Counted from the stretch's first letter, positions 36,601 to 48,246 are shown. The stretch is 64,000 nucleotides of DNA from Capsicum annuum (GCF_002878395.1 NC_061121.1:12407181-12471180), one strand, 5' to 3'. Notes: generated by a model not told the origin, from the letters alone. Numbers and translations: made by a program.

Positions 36601-39600
36601 TTATAGGGCCCCCGCAAAGTTGAGACGTGTTACAACAAATTTCGCAGAAGTTTAGGCATATTTCGTACCTTTCTTCCTAAATTCAATATGGTCCGGCCAT
36701 TTTCTAGACCCCGCACAGAGATCTTAATGCATTCGGTATTAAAAATTACATTTAATCTCGTTCTATTATTTACTCGCTCCGTTTCGTTTTAGTTGACCCT
36801 CTTTCTAAAAATATTTGTTTCAATTTAGTTGTCCCTTTGATGAAATCAAGAGCATTTTATTATGTTCTTCCAATACTACCCTTGACATTAAATGACTAAA
36901 CAAAGTATATTTACTTAAATTTATATTTTCAAAGCATTATTAATAAGGTTAATTTGGTAAAATAAATCCCTTAATTAATATTTTCTTAATGAGTTTCAAG
37001 TCAATAGTATCAACTAATATAAAACGGAGGGAGTAGTATTTCTCTCACCTTTGAGATTGTTGTAACACTTCCACTCTTGTTTTAAGCTTCAAATACTCTT
37101 GGTAGTTGTTCTGTTTTTTCCACATAGCACAACAAGCAAATCAATATAATTACCACAAAATTAGACAACGTACAACATTAACTTCCATTTAAGAGTTAAT
37201 GACAAAAGATACACTTAAACTATCACTTTTTCGCAAGTTCCGTACCTCAACTATTCATTGTTCTATTTACCTGCGTAAACTATTATCTTTTTGCGAGTTT
37301 CATACCTCAACTATAACTCCCTTTATATTAAAACACACCTTAATGCTGAGTAGGTCCACGGTCGATTAGAAACAAATCTTTGGCCAACTTAGCATCGAGG
37401 TTTGTTATAAATTATAATACAAATGTTGAATAGTTAAGGTATGAAAGTCACGAAAATAGTGATAATTTAGATGTGTATTTGACCATTAACTCTTAATTTC
37501 ACTAACTATTTTAGGTCAAAAAATTAACTATTTCTAATTTTCTCAGCAAACTTTTGACTAATTAACTATGATATATGATGATTGAGGAAGAACAAATTAA
37601 ACCTGTGAATCTGCTGATGGTTGGGTTCCTTCAAGTGCACCATAATTATGTTTGTGGTATCTCTCCAATGTCTTGGACATACTAGAAATACAAGTCACAA
37701 ATATTTAAAGGCACAACACATAAACAGAAATGCAAGCAATGACGTAATCACATGTATTGTAAGGTGTCCAGTTGAACATCCTACAAAAAATTTTACTATA
37801 TATATGTGTATAGAAAATTATATGAAGTATATATATAGCTTAAAAATTATTTTCGTACGTACATATACATTAAATTTTGAACACTTTTAATGAAATTTCT
37901 AGTTTTGATACTACTGACAAGTAGTACTTGAACTTTGAGATTGCATATCTAGATATTTCAACTCGGTCTCAACTGGAACTAAACGCTCCAATTTATCTGT
38001 GCTGTGTCTCATGAACACCTGAAGCTCATGTTGTATATAAACTTTAGAGGTGTTTAGATGATCGACTGACACACTAAAAACGAGTTAAAGCGTCTAGATA
38101 TGCAATTTTAAAACGTACGTAAGTGTACACATGCAACAGAATGAATAAACTATACTCTGTAAAAAAACAGAACTTAAAAGCTTTTAGGATTATTGTCTAT
38201 ATAATCTCATACTCACTCCGTCCAAATTTATGTGATTCAAAAATAAACTTGATTTTTTGACAAAATTAGTTGGAAATTGACTTGTTAAAAACGTTTTTAA
38301 CAAACTTTTATTAAAAATAATTTTCGATCACCTTTTAATGGATACGTTCCTTAATGAAATTATTTATAGTGATACAAATATTTATTGACTTGTTTTAGTC
38401 GTGTTTTTGAAGTGATACAAAGAAAGGGAACTGTAGAAAGTAAAAGAAAAAGGAAAAAAGGTGAAATAAAGGGCAGGTAAAAATGCTGAAAAAGAACTTT
38501 TTATTCCTAATTACTCCCTCGAGCCCACAAATTTGTCTTTTTTTTTCTTTTCCAATGATGTTCAATTTTCCTAACCAAAAATTATTTGACATGCTTATAC
38601 TTGGACATAATCTAACTGAATTATGAAGAGAAAAATATCCTCTTAAACTTTATATTCAACATTCCAATATATAAATCTCATAATTTTCAGTAAACCTCAT
38701 GTTATCAAGTTGCAATTTGCCAACTAGAACAATAATATTATTATCAGAAAAAATTTGTAATTAATTATGGTGTTGCTTAATTGTCAATTTACATCCAAAA
38801 ATCCACAAGTATCATCAAGGATTATGATAGGTGAATAGTAGATTTTTTGTCCTTAATTAGTAATTTTGAATTTGAGTTTTCTACTTTTACGTGGCACAAA
38901 TTTATATTTATCGAGACTCTAAATGAGTACTGAGCACCAAATGAGAAGTAACAAATGAAGTTAGTATAACCTATTATTACTTTAATTTGAAACAATTTAT
39001 AGGCAAACCTCAGAAAATATTTTAAGCTAAATATCTAAGAAATAGAAAATTTAGAGACTAATTTCATTAGATAGACTTAACACATATACATTGTATTAAT
39101 CTATGATCACTGACCATCAAAGGATGTGGTGCAGCAGATGAAGCTGCTCCTTTCTTAATTAGAGGTTTTGGGTTCGAGCCCTGGGTATGGAAAAATCTTT
39201 GGTGGGAAGCGTTTCCCCCGAATGGACCCTACGTGGTGCGAATCCAGATTAGTCGGGTTCCAATGCGGGTACCAAACATCGGATGGAACCAGAAAAAAAA
39301 ATCTATGATCACTGAATAAATTTAATTAGTCTGATTGCAATTATAGGACCAGTTTTTAGAAGATGAATTATAGGAAAATAATATGGTCAAGATATATACC
39401 TAAACTCCAAAATCATGCTTTAAGTAAAGAAGTTCTCTTTTTCTTTTTTATTTTAATTTCTCGTCTAGTGTTCGATATACATATTTCGGCCTGACTAATC
39501 TATCCGTTTAAGAGGAAGCACTCTCTAATAAGAATTTTTTCATATCCTGAACTTAAACCCGAGATTTGGTTAAAGATGAGGGGATCGTATCCGTCACATA

Positions 39601-41247
39601 AAGTAAAGAAGTGATTAATTTCAATATTGTGATGATGATTAAATCTAGATATTCCATTTGCTTGTAATATATGAAGAATTTGTGCAGCTTTATATGAAAA
39701 ATTGTCACGCTTGTCTTTATATATGTCTCTACTTTAACAAAAACAAAGTTTCATAAAATGAAGAAATATGGAGGTGCACATCAAATCACAACCAAAGTTA
39801 AATCATGAAATTGAAGACTTCCCTCAAGTACTCCTTATAATTATTAGTGCTTTATCTATTAATTAATTAATCAAGATTCTTGATTTATAATGATAATATT
39901 CATTTATAATCTACCAAAAAAAAAACCCTAGATCATGTGTAATATTTCATTCTTGAATATATGCAAAAATAATATATAGACAAAGTTAATTTCAACATAC
40001 CAAGATCGTATAGAAATGTATGAAAAACTTACCCCAAAAATATTTTTCTCTTATCATAAATACGATACAAAATCCCCCTCCACCGACAGGCTAATAGTAC
40101 TAGTGATATTTCTATTCGAAGAAAAAAATGATTTTTTTTAATAAAATAGCATGAAAATAGATCGAAGTGTCTTAGAAAATAAAGTTACCTCAAAAATTAA
40201 AGATGGAAAAACAAATAATATTTGAAGTACCCCTCAATCGATATGACATCCCTAATTAAGAAATTGAGATCTTTTTCATAGAATATGATAAATAATCAAA
40301 AATCAAAATGTCTTAAGAGGACAAAATAACAAACACGATTAGAAATACCTCTCAATTGATATGACATCTTCTAATCTTCACGAAAATCAAGATCTCTTTC
40401 ATATAACAACACACATCAATTAAAGACTGTTTCTTACCAGAAACAACAACATATGCATTGAAATTCCACAAGCACACATAAATTAAAGACTGATCATATG
40501 CAGTTGAATCCCACAACTGATCATGTCCCCGCAGGGTAGAGTGTACCAAATCTTACCACTACCTCGGAGAGCGAGGTAGAGAGACCGTTTCCAAAAGACT
40601 CTCGGCAAGCATCTTACCAGACACTTACCAGACAATTACAACAACATATGCAGTGAAATCCCATAACTGATCGGATAGGGGAGGCCGGTAGAGTATACCA
40701 AACGTTACCACTGCCTCGAAGAGGTAGAGAGTGTTTCCAAAAGACCCTCGGCAAGCATCTTACCAGACACTTATAACATACAATAACAATAATATATTCA
40801 GTGAAATCCCACAACTGATCAACCTTACAACTACCTCAGAGAGGTAGAGAAACTGTTTCCGAAAGACCCTCGGCAAGTGTCTTACCAGACAATAACATAT
40901 GCAGTGAAATCTCACAACTGATCAGGTCAGAGGAGGATAGAGTGTATCAAACTTTACCACAACCTCAGAAAGGTAGATAGACTGTCTCCAAAAGACCCTC
41001 GACAAGCGTCTTACAAGACACTAGAAGAATAAAAATGTGAAATGAAGAAGATGCATACATACCTTGAGCTGCTGCAAAATTCATAAAGCTTGCCACGACT
41101 AGAGAAAATAATAAGAGCAATTTCAGCATCACAAAGAACAGAAAGTTCATAAGCTTTCTTGAGGAGTCCATTTCTTCTCTTTGCAAAAGTCACTTGTCTA
41201 TTTATTTTATTATCAATTCTCTTCAATTCTACTTTCCCTCTACCCAT
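33609..41247 (-). CDS. RIN: MIKC MADS-box factor, SEP4 clade, RIN ortholog
   Basis: Eight coding exons on the minus strand: 41063-41247, 37603-37681, 37049-37110, 36131-36230, 35675-35716, 35537-35578, 34337-34473 and 33609-33693 (732 nt, 243 aa; tomato RIN is about the same length). All joins are GT-AG and in frame, with classic exon sizes 185, 79, 62, 100, 42, 42. MADS domain: residues 1-60. I region has [20 protein letters not shown] (about 63-82). K domain: about 88-170, with [20 protein letters not shown]. The C-terminal region has [12 protein letters not shown] and ends VVPGWML, the SEP C-terminal motif linked to transcriptional activation. In tomato RIN drives ripening genes, including ethylene and cell-wall genes, as part of MADS tetramers at CArG boxes. 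It lies directly upstream of MC in the same direction, as in tomato. No frame break or lost key residue is seen, so the gene looks functional. Confidence 0.92.
33835..34009 (+). mobile_element. SINE with a C-rich tail (RIN intron 7)
   Basis: Flanked by TAATAAGA (33827-33834 and 34010-34017), a likely target duplication. It has an A-box-like part ('gattgcttgaatggtaagca') and a B-box-like 'gtgagttcgagtcacc', then a tail of A's and a long C-rich run. tRNA-derived SINE; a related degraded piece is at 63316-63420. Confidence 0.75.
33968..34006 (-). other. Potential G-quadruplex sequence (minus strand)
   Basis: The C-rich run, read on the minus strand, has at least five G-tracts of four or five G's separated by single T's, in the SINE tail inside RIN intron 7. 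It lies on the strand that RIN is transcribed from as sense, so the pre-mRNA would carry the G-rich form. Confidence 0.8.
34713..35215. repeat. Three tandem units of about 163 bp in RIN intron 6
   Basis: Units start near 34713, 34878 and 35039 at 'gtgctacattgtttttgttt'. They share 'cttcacgttcggtgtctgat', 'gggctaaatttggtggatca' and 'aaggcaaatgac'. The short frames within are by-products. Confidence 0.85.
36365..36680. mobile_element. Palindromic MITE in RIN intron 3
   Basis: The left part ('aggtgcgaaatatacttaaa') and the inverted right part ('aggtacgaaatatgcctaaa') match. The inversion extends through 'gacccccctagattattttt' on the left and the reverse complement of 'aaaataataatctaggaggg' on the right. 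About 310 bp, no coding capacity; superfamily not resolved. Confidence 0.8.
36773..37033. mobile_element. Stowaway-like MITE in RIN intron 3
   Basis: Starts CTCGCTCCGTTTCGTT and ends ACGGAGGGAG, flanked by TA on both sides. This is the standard Stowaway (Tc1/mariner) layout at a typical 261 bp. Its right edge is only 15 bp from exon 3 (37049). Confidence 0.85.
37193..37498. mobile_element. TIR MITE in RIN intron 2
   Basis: Inverted ends GAGTTAATGACAAAAG and GAGTTAATGGTCAAAT, with inner inverted matches around 'aaactatcac' and 'gtacctcaactatt'. Flanking bases TTAA on the left and TTAA on the right could be a 3-4 bp target duplication of Tourist/PIF type. Confidence 0.7.
39114..39299 (+). mobile_element. 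Full SINE with 16-bp target duplication (RIN intron 1)
   Basis: Flanked by an exact 16-bp direct repeat AATCTATGATCACTGA (39098-39113 and 39300-39315). The 5' part has an A-box-like 'ggtgcagcagatgaagctg' and a B-box-like 'gggttcgagccc'; the element ends in a short A tail. tRNA-derived SINE; the perfect repeat suggests recent insertion. Confidence 0.9.
40440..41020 (-). repeat. Four tandem SINE-tail units next to RIN exon 1
   Basis: Units share 'acaacatatgcagtgaaatc', 'ccactacctcggagag' and 'ctcggcaagc' (anchors 40601, 40747, 40869, 40999, so 122-146 bp apart). They are copies of the TS-type SINE tail, in reverse orientation. The array ends about 40 bp from the intron 1 donor at 41062. Confidence 0.8.
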
Positions 41248-41367
41248 TGTGTATAGGCTATAGCTTTCTTTTTCTTTTGGTTTCTCAATGAAATATAGTA
41301 TGAAGAAAAAAAATAATGCATGTAAACAAGATTCTTTTTCTAAATTTGTTTTGCCCTAAAAGACTAT

Positions 41368-41382
41368 GTTATATATATATGG
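41368..41382 (-). promoter_or_regulatory. RIN: Candidate TATA box of RIN
   Basis: On the minus strand 'ccatatatatataac' lies about 125-135 bp upstream of the RIN start codon, leaving room for a leader of about 100 bp. It is the best TATA-like run near the gene. Inference from position. Confidence 0.5.
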
Positions 41383-41399
41383 TTTTTGTTGTTCCTACT

Positions 41400-43480
41400 T
41401 CTCCTTTACGTCTTCTTATTCCTTAGGGTAAGGTTAATAGATTTTTTATCTTTAAAATCTAATGGTTCCCTAGCCAAGAAGAAAAGAGAAAAATCCTTTT
41501 TAATTTGTTTTGCTATAAGGTATTCATAAAATTGGACATTTTGCCGTTTAAATGGGTTGGTCATTAACGTTTTTCCTTTCATGTCGAGACATAACTTATG
41601 AAATATTATAACCTGAAAATATAAACTTATATTCCCGAAAAAAATTGTTTGCTATGTAGGAGAAAAACTAAAACCAGCACAAAATACGGGATAAAAGTGC
41701 AAATGATCCTCTTATTATTTCGATTAATTTCTGTTAGATTCTTTTTCTAGTTTTTGGGAGGCTCAAACGAGACATCTCTAATTAAGAATGGAGAAGTGGC
41801 AAAGCTCCAAGGAGTGTCAATTGAAGCACAAAAATTACAATGTATGGACTTCATATATTTTTTTTTTTTGGTGTACTTAGCTTTTTATAGTTTGAATCGA
41901 TTTATATATATATAAAAAAAAATTAACCCCCCACTAGGTTGAATGAATTCTATCAAACAGATCACATCCCCCTTACGGTAGAAAAAGATTGTTCCTTTGT
42001 TTTTTTTTTTTCATTTGAAAAATTTGTGGTTACTTCTCTTTCAAAATCTTTAGTTGTAAGGTCCTTACATAATGGTAAAATTTAACTTTGTAACTAAAGT
42101 TTTTTCCTTTAAAATTTGTAAGTGATGAGCAGATCAAAGTTGTGGGGGAGGGGGGGGGGGGGGGGGGAAAAAAAAAAAAAATAATGCTGTGCTCCAATCA
42201 ACTTTTAGGGTGCGGAGGAAAGCATTTTTTTAATTTATCATGTTTTGTTAGTTAAATTTTTTGAAATATAATTTTAATAGAAAAATAAATTTCTTAAAAA
42301 AAAAAAGAAAAGAATTCGCCTAGTAAAAATAGAAAAAATAAATTTTATAAATAATGTTTCATGTTGATCATATCTTTTCCACGCACCTCATTTTCACCCT
42401 AACCCCCTAGCCCTATCCCTATCCCTACCACCTCACAATAACGGCCTCTATATATCCCACTCGAACATTCCATCGTGTCTTGATTATATATAAATATCTT
42501 TAAAATGATATTTCTTACTTACGTATCATACACATAAAAATAAATAAAAGACACTTATTTTCCTCGAAAACATTTCATTCATACCAACCACACCATTCTA
42601 AAAATCTTCTCTTATTTTTTTCCCTCTAATATTATTTCACTCATTAATATTTTCTCTATTTCATATTAGTTGGTTGTTTTTCTTTTCACACACATGTTCA
42701 AAAAAAATCATAAATAAGAAAGTAATTTTACTAATTTACCCCTTAAATTTTTTTTAGAAACTTTACAATCAAGTGTGAACACTTTAAAAAAGAATTAATT
42801 TCAGGGTAATATGAAATAAAATTAATTATTGTTTTCTTAATTTAGTAGGATAGTCAACTATTGTGGGACAACCATTTTTAGTAAAATGATCAACTAATAG
42901 GAAACAGGGACTACAACTTTATTTTTAACCAATAATTAAGAAGCTATTGATTTCGTTTAATGAACCAAAAAATCCTCAATTAATTAATCATTTTTTACCC
43001 TTTTCAAAAGCTCCCACAACTTTTTGTTTTTTGATGATTCGAATTTACAATCTTTGAGTTGGAGGTAGACAGAGTTGTGATATCATGTTGAATTACAATA
43101 ACAATAACATCTCAACATAATTCTACGAGTAGGATTTGAAAAGGTAGAATAGAATGTACGTAGATCTTACCATTACCTTACAAAGATATAAAAATTATTT
43201 TTAATAGACCCTCATCTTAGTTGATACCTATCAAACAATTATGTTGAATTAATCCCCAAATAAAAGTCCAAAAGAAAAAGAGAATAACCTCCAAAGAAAA
43301 AGGAAAAAGTAGAAATTAATAAGTAGGAATTATGTTTCTTTTTCATAGAATTGGATGTCAAGTCAAATTCCACGTTTCAAGCATTTAGTGTGGAGTCCCC
43401 CCCTCTAAGAAAACGACAATTGACCTAATTAGAAACTTTTTTTTTTTAAAAAAAAAAAAACTTTTGATAATGAGCGTTTT
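41400..43480. other. RIN upstream region
   Basis: AT-rich promoter-side DNA. A Stowaway-like pair of ends is visible at about 42653-42914 ('ctatttcatattagttggtt' and an inverted 'aactaataggaaacaggga'). A degraded SINE tail lies at about 43095-43235 on the minus strand. No gene is supported. Confidence 0.5.
42144..42181. repeat. Poly(G) then poly(A) tract upstream of RIN
   Basis: GGGGGA, then about 18 G's, then about 14 A's, roughly 900 bp upstream of the RIN ATG. The G run can form a quadruplex and its exact length is uncertain in most sequencing data. Confidence 0.85.
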
Positions 43481-43504
43481 ACTTTTTCAGTGATCTATTT
43501 AACG

Positions 43505-43955
43505 TAAATTTAGATTAATCGAGATATTCATTTTCAAATTCTCAATGGTTAGATAAATAATAAGAACTCTCAATTCAGAATAATTTAAAATTAGGGAGTT
43601 TTAAATTTGTAAGCTTTGACTCCTCTTCATACGTGATGCAAATTTAAATTAATCAAGATATTCAATTTCAATTTCTCAATGGTTAGATAAATAATAAGAA
43701 CTCTCTATTTAGAATAATTTAAAATTAATGCGTTTTAAATTTGTAAACTTCGACTCCTCTTCATACGTGTCTTTCATAACCTAATAGTTATCTTTATAAT
43801 GCAAATTCAAATTAATCGAGATATTCAATTTCAATTTCTAAATGATCAGATAAATAATAAGAACTCTCTATTCATAATAAATTTAAAATTAGTAAGTTCA
43901 AAAGTTGAGAGCCTCGACTCGTCTTCATATGTGTCTTCCTTAACCTAATTTTTAG
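43505..43955. repeat. Three direct repeats of 134-163 bp upstream of RIN
   Basis: Units share 'attaatcgagatattcaatt', 'agataaataataagaactct' (43551, 43685, 43848) and 'gactcctcttcatacgtg'. The third unit has about 30 extra bases. Located 2.3-2.7 kb upstream of RIN. Confidence 0.85.
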
Positions 43956-43959
43956 ATGT

Positions 43960-46125
43960 TCTATTTAAAATTATAAATATATTCTTTTACGCTATCAGTA
44001 TTTCAAAATTGACATATACAGAGATGTGAATTTCTAGTCTTTACAGAATGCGAGCACGTAAAGTTAGTTATTATCTTTTGTTTAGCCTTTATATTTGTAT
44101 ATTAAAAATTCACAAATCTTTATAACTATTTAACTTGTGAATTCAGTTATTATTATATTAACTTAAATTATTATAAAAATTCATTAACTCCAATACTAAA
44201 AAAAAAAAAAAAATTGTTGAACGTGTTGCCATCAATCACTTCTCATATTCCAAACCTATATAGAAATTGTGGGACAAAATTGTTAAAGGTTGAAGCTATT
44301 TGTCTCCCACATTTATTTAACTTAAATATACCTTTTTATTTTATAATATAGGGACACCTTAAAATCACCTAGATTGCCAAGTGTCCTATCCAGATTAGAG
44401 CCTTCTTTTTTTTTTTTAACAAAAAAAAAATAGATTAGAGCCTTCTACTTTAAAGTTATCTAGTTATAATTTGATTTAGTTATAAAGTTAGTTATAATTT
44501 GGTGAAAATGTGAAGAATTTCACTTTTTTTTTTTTTGAGTGCAACTAATTTGGGGATATAACACATAATTTTTGTTGTCTATCTGAAGCATTACTGGTTA
44601 ACATTGGTGTATCCAAAAATAAAATTATTTTTGTATGATTTATAGGTTATATATTTGAGCCGTGAAAACAATCGTTAATATTTATATTATAATAACTGAT
44701 TGTCCAAGTCACTTAGTTAAAATGTGCGCGGCTTTTTTTCGAATCCTGCGTGAATATATGAATTATTTTATGTATCGAACTATCCTTTTATGTGTATGTT
44801 ATCTATCTTAAGATATATCATTATTAGAATCTCAATTAGTAACTTTGACACAAAATTACTACCATTAATAGTGTTTGAGTTCGATTGAACTAAATCACCT
44901 AATTGAAAAGGGACTATACATTTAATCAACCACTAAAATTTCATTTACGCCGTCAATTTAAATTTCTTGCAGTTCTTTTCAGTAGTATTTGTTTTATTAT
45001 CATTTTTTTTTTATTGATATAATAAAGTTGTTCATTATATTTTTGGATTTGACATTACGATGGAGATCGTGACAATAACGATCACATCTTTTTTATAGCT
45101 TAATATAAAGTAGTGTTAGAGCACAATTAGGTGCGATTAAATGTCTGTAAAGTTAAAAATTTAAGATGAAATCTATCGACTCTTGATAATGAGTTTTAGC
45201 TCTATATTATGAATTATGTTATGATAATCTATCAACTCTATGTTATGATCATATGACAATGGTTGAAAGTGTATTTGGTACGATTAAATATTTGTGGAAT
45301 TAAAAATTGATTAAGATGAAACCTATCAACTCTGGGTAATAAATTTTAGCTCTATGTTATGAATTGTAAATGGCTAAATTAAGTTCTTGGCCAGGGCAAT
45401 AGAATGACAAAAAAATAAATAATCATAGATTATTTATCAGTCAAAAATATTTGATATGCATACATAGTTAGCCACTTTATAACTAGGATTTGACAGTAAA
45501 AACATATCATAGGGTGATTTAGATTTATTAAAAAAAAAAAAAGAATACCGCATTATTTATCTACAAGTTATTGCGAATAAATTGTAACCAACATTCCATC
45601 AGATGGTTAAATAAAATATTATTCTTTATTACTACAGAAAATATAAATTTTGTGAGTAAATTATAGATTTCTATTTAAAATAAAATTTAGATTATAAGTT
45701 AGAATCCAATTTCGAATTGGATTACCAAATAAGTCCAGATAATATTTGTTGGCAGCATTACCCATTTAGAATAGAATTCCATTTTTCCAAAATTGGACAT
45801 AGTGTAGAAAGTCTATAAATAATATTACATAAAGGGTAATGAAAAAATGCAATTAAATTGTATCTCCTAATTGAAAAGGATTATACATTGAATTAAACAC
45901 TTTAATCACTATCACAAACTTGCAATTTCTTTACAGTTCAACTTCTATACGTATAGAAAAAAAGTACTTTTTATAAAATCAAATCACTTAAAAATTATTA
46001 ACAAATCACTATACACTAAAATGGTGCATTTTTTTCCTGAGAAAAGCATCAATACAAAATTCTGATGGACAATGTAACATATTTCTATCATATATAAAAA
46101 TCGAATTGTTTTATTGAGTTTAAAG
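43960..46125. other. AT-rich intergenic DNA
   Basis: No gene supported. The stretch 45130-45370 has two degraded direct copies of a segment containing 'aactctatgttatga' and 'attttagctctat'. Long A and T runs occur near 44200 and 44410. Confidence 0.5.
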
Positions 46126-46644
46126 TCTAAAGGGTAAGTTTTTTTAATCAAAATTTTCAAAGAGGCATATCAAAATTGAAAAATATCAAAACGGACAAGG
46201 TAAACACAGGTGATTACCTTGTCCATTACATGACAAAGTGTATGGTAAAATCATAATTTTACCTTACAAGGTAAATGAACCCACTTACCTTACCTTACCT
46301 TATCTGTTGAAGGAAGATTGACTGAAAAAGTGCAAGATAAAATTGTGGTTTTATCTTACAAGATAAATGGAGTCACTTACCTTATCTTTTGACTAGAAAA
46401 AGGGAAAGAGTGTTTGCAAGATGAGACTTACCGCTGACAAGGGCTTTTACTGGCTGATTGTAAGTCGTCTTACCTTGTAAGGTAGGATCTCATGTTCATC
46501 TTGTAAGGTAGGATCCCATGTTTGCCTTGTAACAACTTCAAAATTCATGATGCTATATAAAAGTATGAGTGCAGTTTCTTTCATTTGCATCAACTAAATT
46601 ATTTTTTTGTCAAAGTTCATAACTTATTCATTTCTTACTTTAAG

Positions 46645-46900
46645 ATGGATGAAAATAAGGTAAGAGTAAATGTACATTGGGGTGATGAAGTTTTGCATGA
46701 TGGAGATTCGATGCAATATTGTCGGCGTCTTCTAGTGGTTACAATCGTTTTCTTTATCTCTCAAGTATGATCGTTTGAAAAGATTGTTTAGGAGTAAAAT
46801 GAGTATTACTAATTCGGAAGACGATGTGGTCAGTTCTGGTCGATATTCGAATTATTTTACGTTCAATAGACAACCAATATTTGGTGACACTCCTATTTGA
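46645..46900 (+). pseudogene. MULE transposase N-terminal remnant
   Basis: The frame from 46645 begins MDENKVRVNVHWGDEVLHDG, the look of the PB1-like N-terminus found before MuDR transposases (a 'hhWxGEhhxDxxxhxY' pattern). The frame shifts after about 35 codons; a second frame continues with 'YDRLKRLFRSKM'-like residues to a stop near 46898. The catalytic region and zinc knuckle are missing. Family assignment is from memory of the pattern. Confidence 0.5.
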
Positions 46901-47231
46901 AATGATTCTTTATTTTTATTTCTTCGTATCGTCAAAATTTTTGGTAATTGTCTCAATTTACAGACTTTTGACAAATTAGTAAGCTAAAAAGATGATTGAT
47001 AATATTAATACTATATATTGTTAGGTATTGAAATAATTATATAAAAATGTGAATAAAATATATCTTAAAGTGCAGAATTTTTGATGAAATACACTTTGAA
47101 CAAGAACAAGAACAAACACCCAACTAATGAGAATGAAAAGAGTGAAACAGGTAACAAACAAGTAATGTGAATAAAAAATAAATGAAATGGGTGGTTTATA
47201 AAAGAAAATCAATAAGATAAGGGGCAAATTT

Positions 47232-47871
47232 TGCTGGGTTCAATTGGTGTGAATGAAAAATGACAAGTTGCTTGGAAGGGACACAACTCTTCAAGTAAAA
47301 GACGCACTATTTCTGAAAAAGGTATGACTGTTTGGATGATTGTGGCTGTTCGAAAAAGACACACTCTTTCGAATGGACAGACATGACTGTTCAGAAAGGA
47401 TACACCTTTTCAGTGAACCATTGTGATCTTTCTGAAAGGACACTTAATGGCTATATAAACCTGCATTTTCCACGAATTTTGTACGAATTTTTCTGCACTT
47501 GAAAACATTACTTGTCTTCTAAAATACTCTGTGTGATCATCTAACTGTTGAGTGAGTTCGAAGAGAATCCGATCGTTTGAGGTACCACTACAGTTGAATG
47601 GTTAAGCCATTTTATCCTGGGAGAAAAATTTCACAACCTCAGGTACTTGAGGGGAATTATTTCCTTAAGGACAATCCGTGAATTCAAAGGACTTGGCTTT
47701 TTCTGCTTCATCTAATTTTTTTTAAAATACTGAAAACATATTTCTTTGAAAGGTCATTTTTGATCTTGTGTTAAAGGTGTTGGAAACTTCGTAGGTGTTC
47801 TTGATTTATTCTAGAACTTGTGTTGAAGTTGTTTTGCCAAAGTACAGATTTTTGTGTACCCGAAAACAACA
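47232..47871 (+). repeat. Copia 5' LTR
   Basis: Starts TGCTGGGTTCAATTGG and ends near 'cgaaaacaaca'. It matches the 3' LTR along its whole length with scattered substitutions and small indels. It has a TATA-like 'ctatataaacctg' about 225 bp in, the likely retroelement promoter. Confidence 0.9.
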
Positions 47872-48047
47872 ATCTTAAGGAAATAAATTGAAAAACAAAA
47901 TTTGCTTGTTTGGTGAAATTTTCTTTTCACTAAAGTTTTTTTCTTTTTCATAATCTGTAGTGCTTGGTTTCTGGGGATTAAAGCTTTAAGATTTCTACTC
48001 CGTTTGAACTTAAATAGTGATTTGAAGAAATAAAATCTTCATCACCA

Positions 48048-48246
48048 GGGGCGGATGTAGAGTATTACGTGCGGGTTCCCAGGAACCCAGTAACTTTTGT
48101 ATGGTTCTTGAATTTATATTGAAAAAACTAGTAAATATATAAGAATTATAAGTTGGGAACCCATAAACAAAGTATGTTATTGGTCTAGTGGTAAAGAATT
48201 ATAAGTTGGGAACCCACAACCTTTAAATTCTAGATCTGCCTCTGTT
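48048..48246. mobile_element. MITE inserted in the Copia leader
   Basis: Ends CAGGGGCGGATGTAGA and, inverted, CAGAGGCAGATCTAGA; flanked by TTCATC-like bases on both sides. It also holds an internal direct repeat ('aattataagttgggaaccca' twice). The same family appears as fragments at 8.45, 8.97, 22.19 and 26.7 kb. Confidence 0.8.

Noticed and set aside
39120..39200. A tRNA gene at the SINE A/B boxes
   Set aside because: Internal promoter boxes are present but no cloverleaf can form; it is a tRNA-derived SINE with target duplications.
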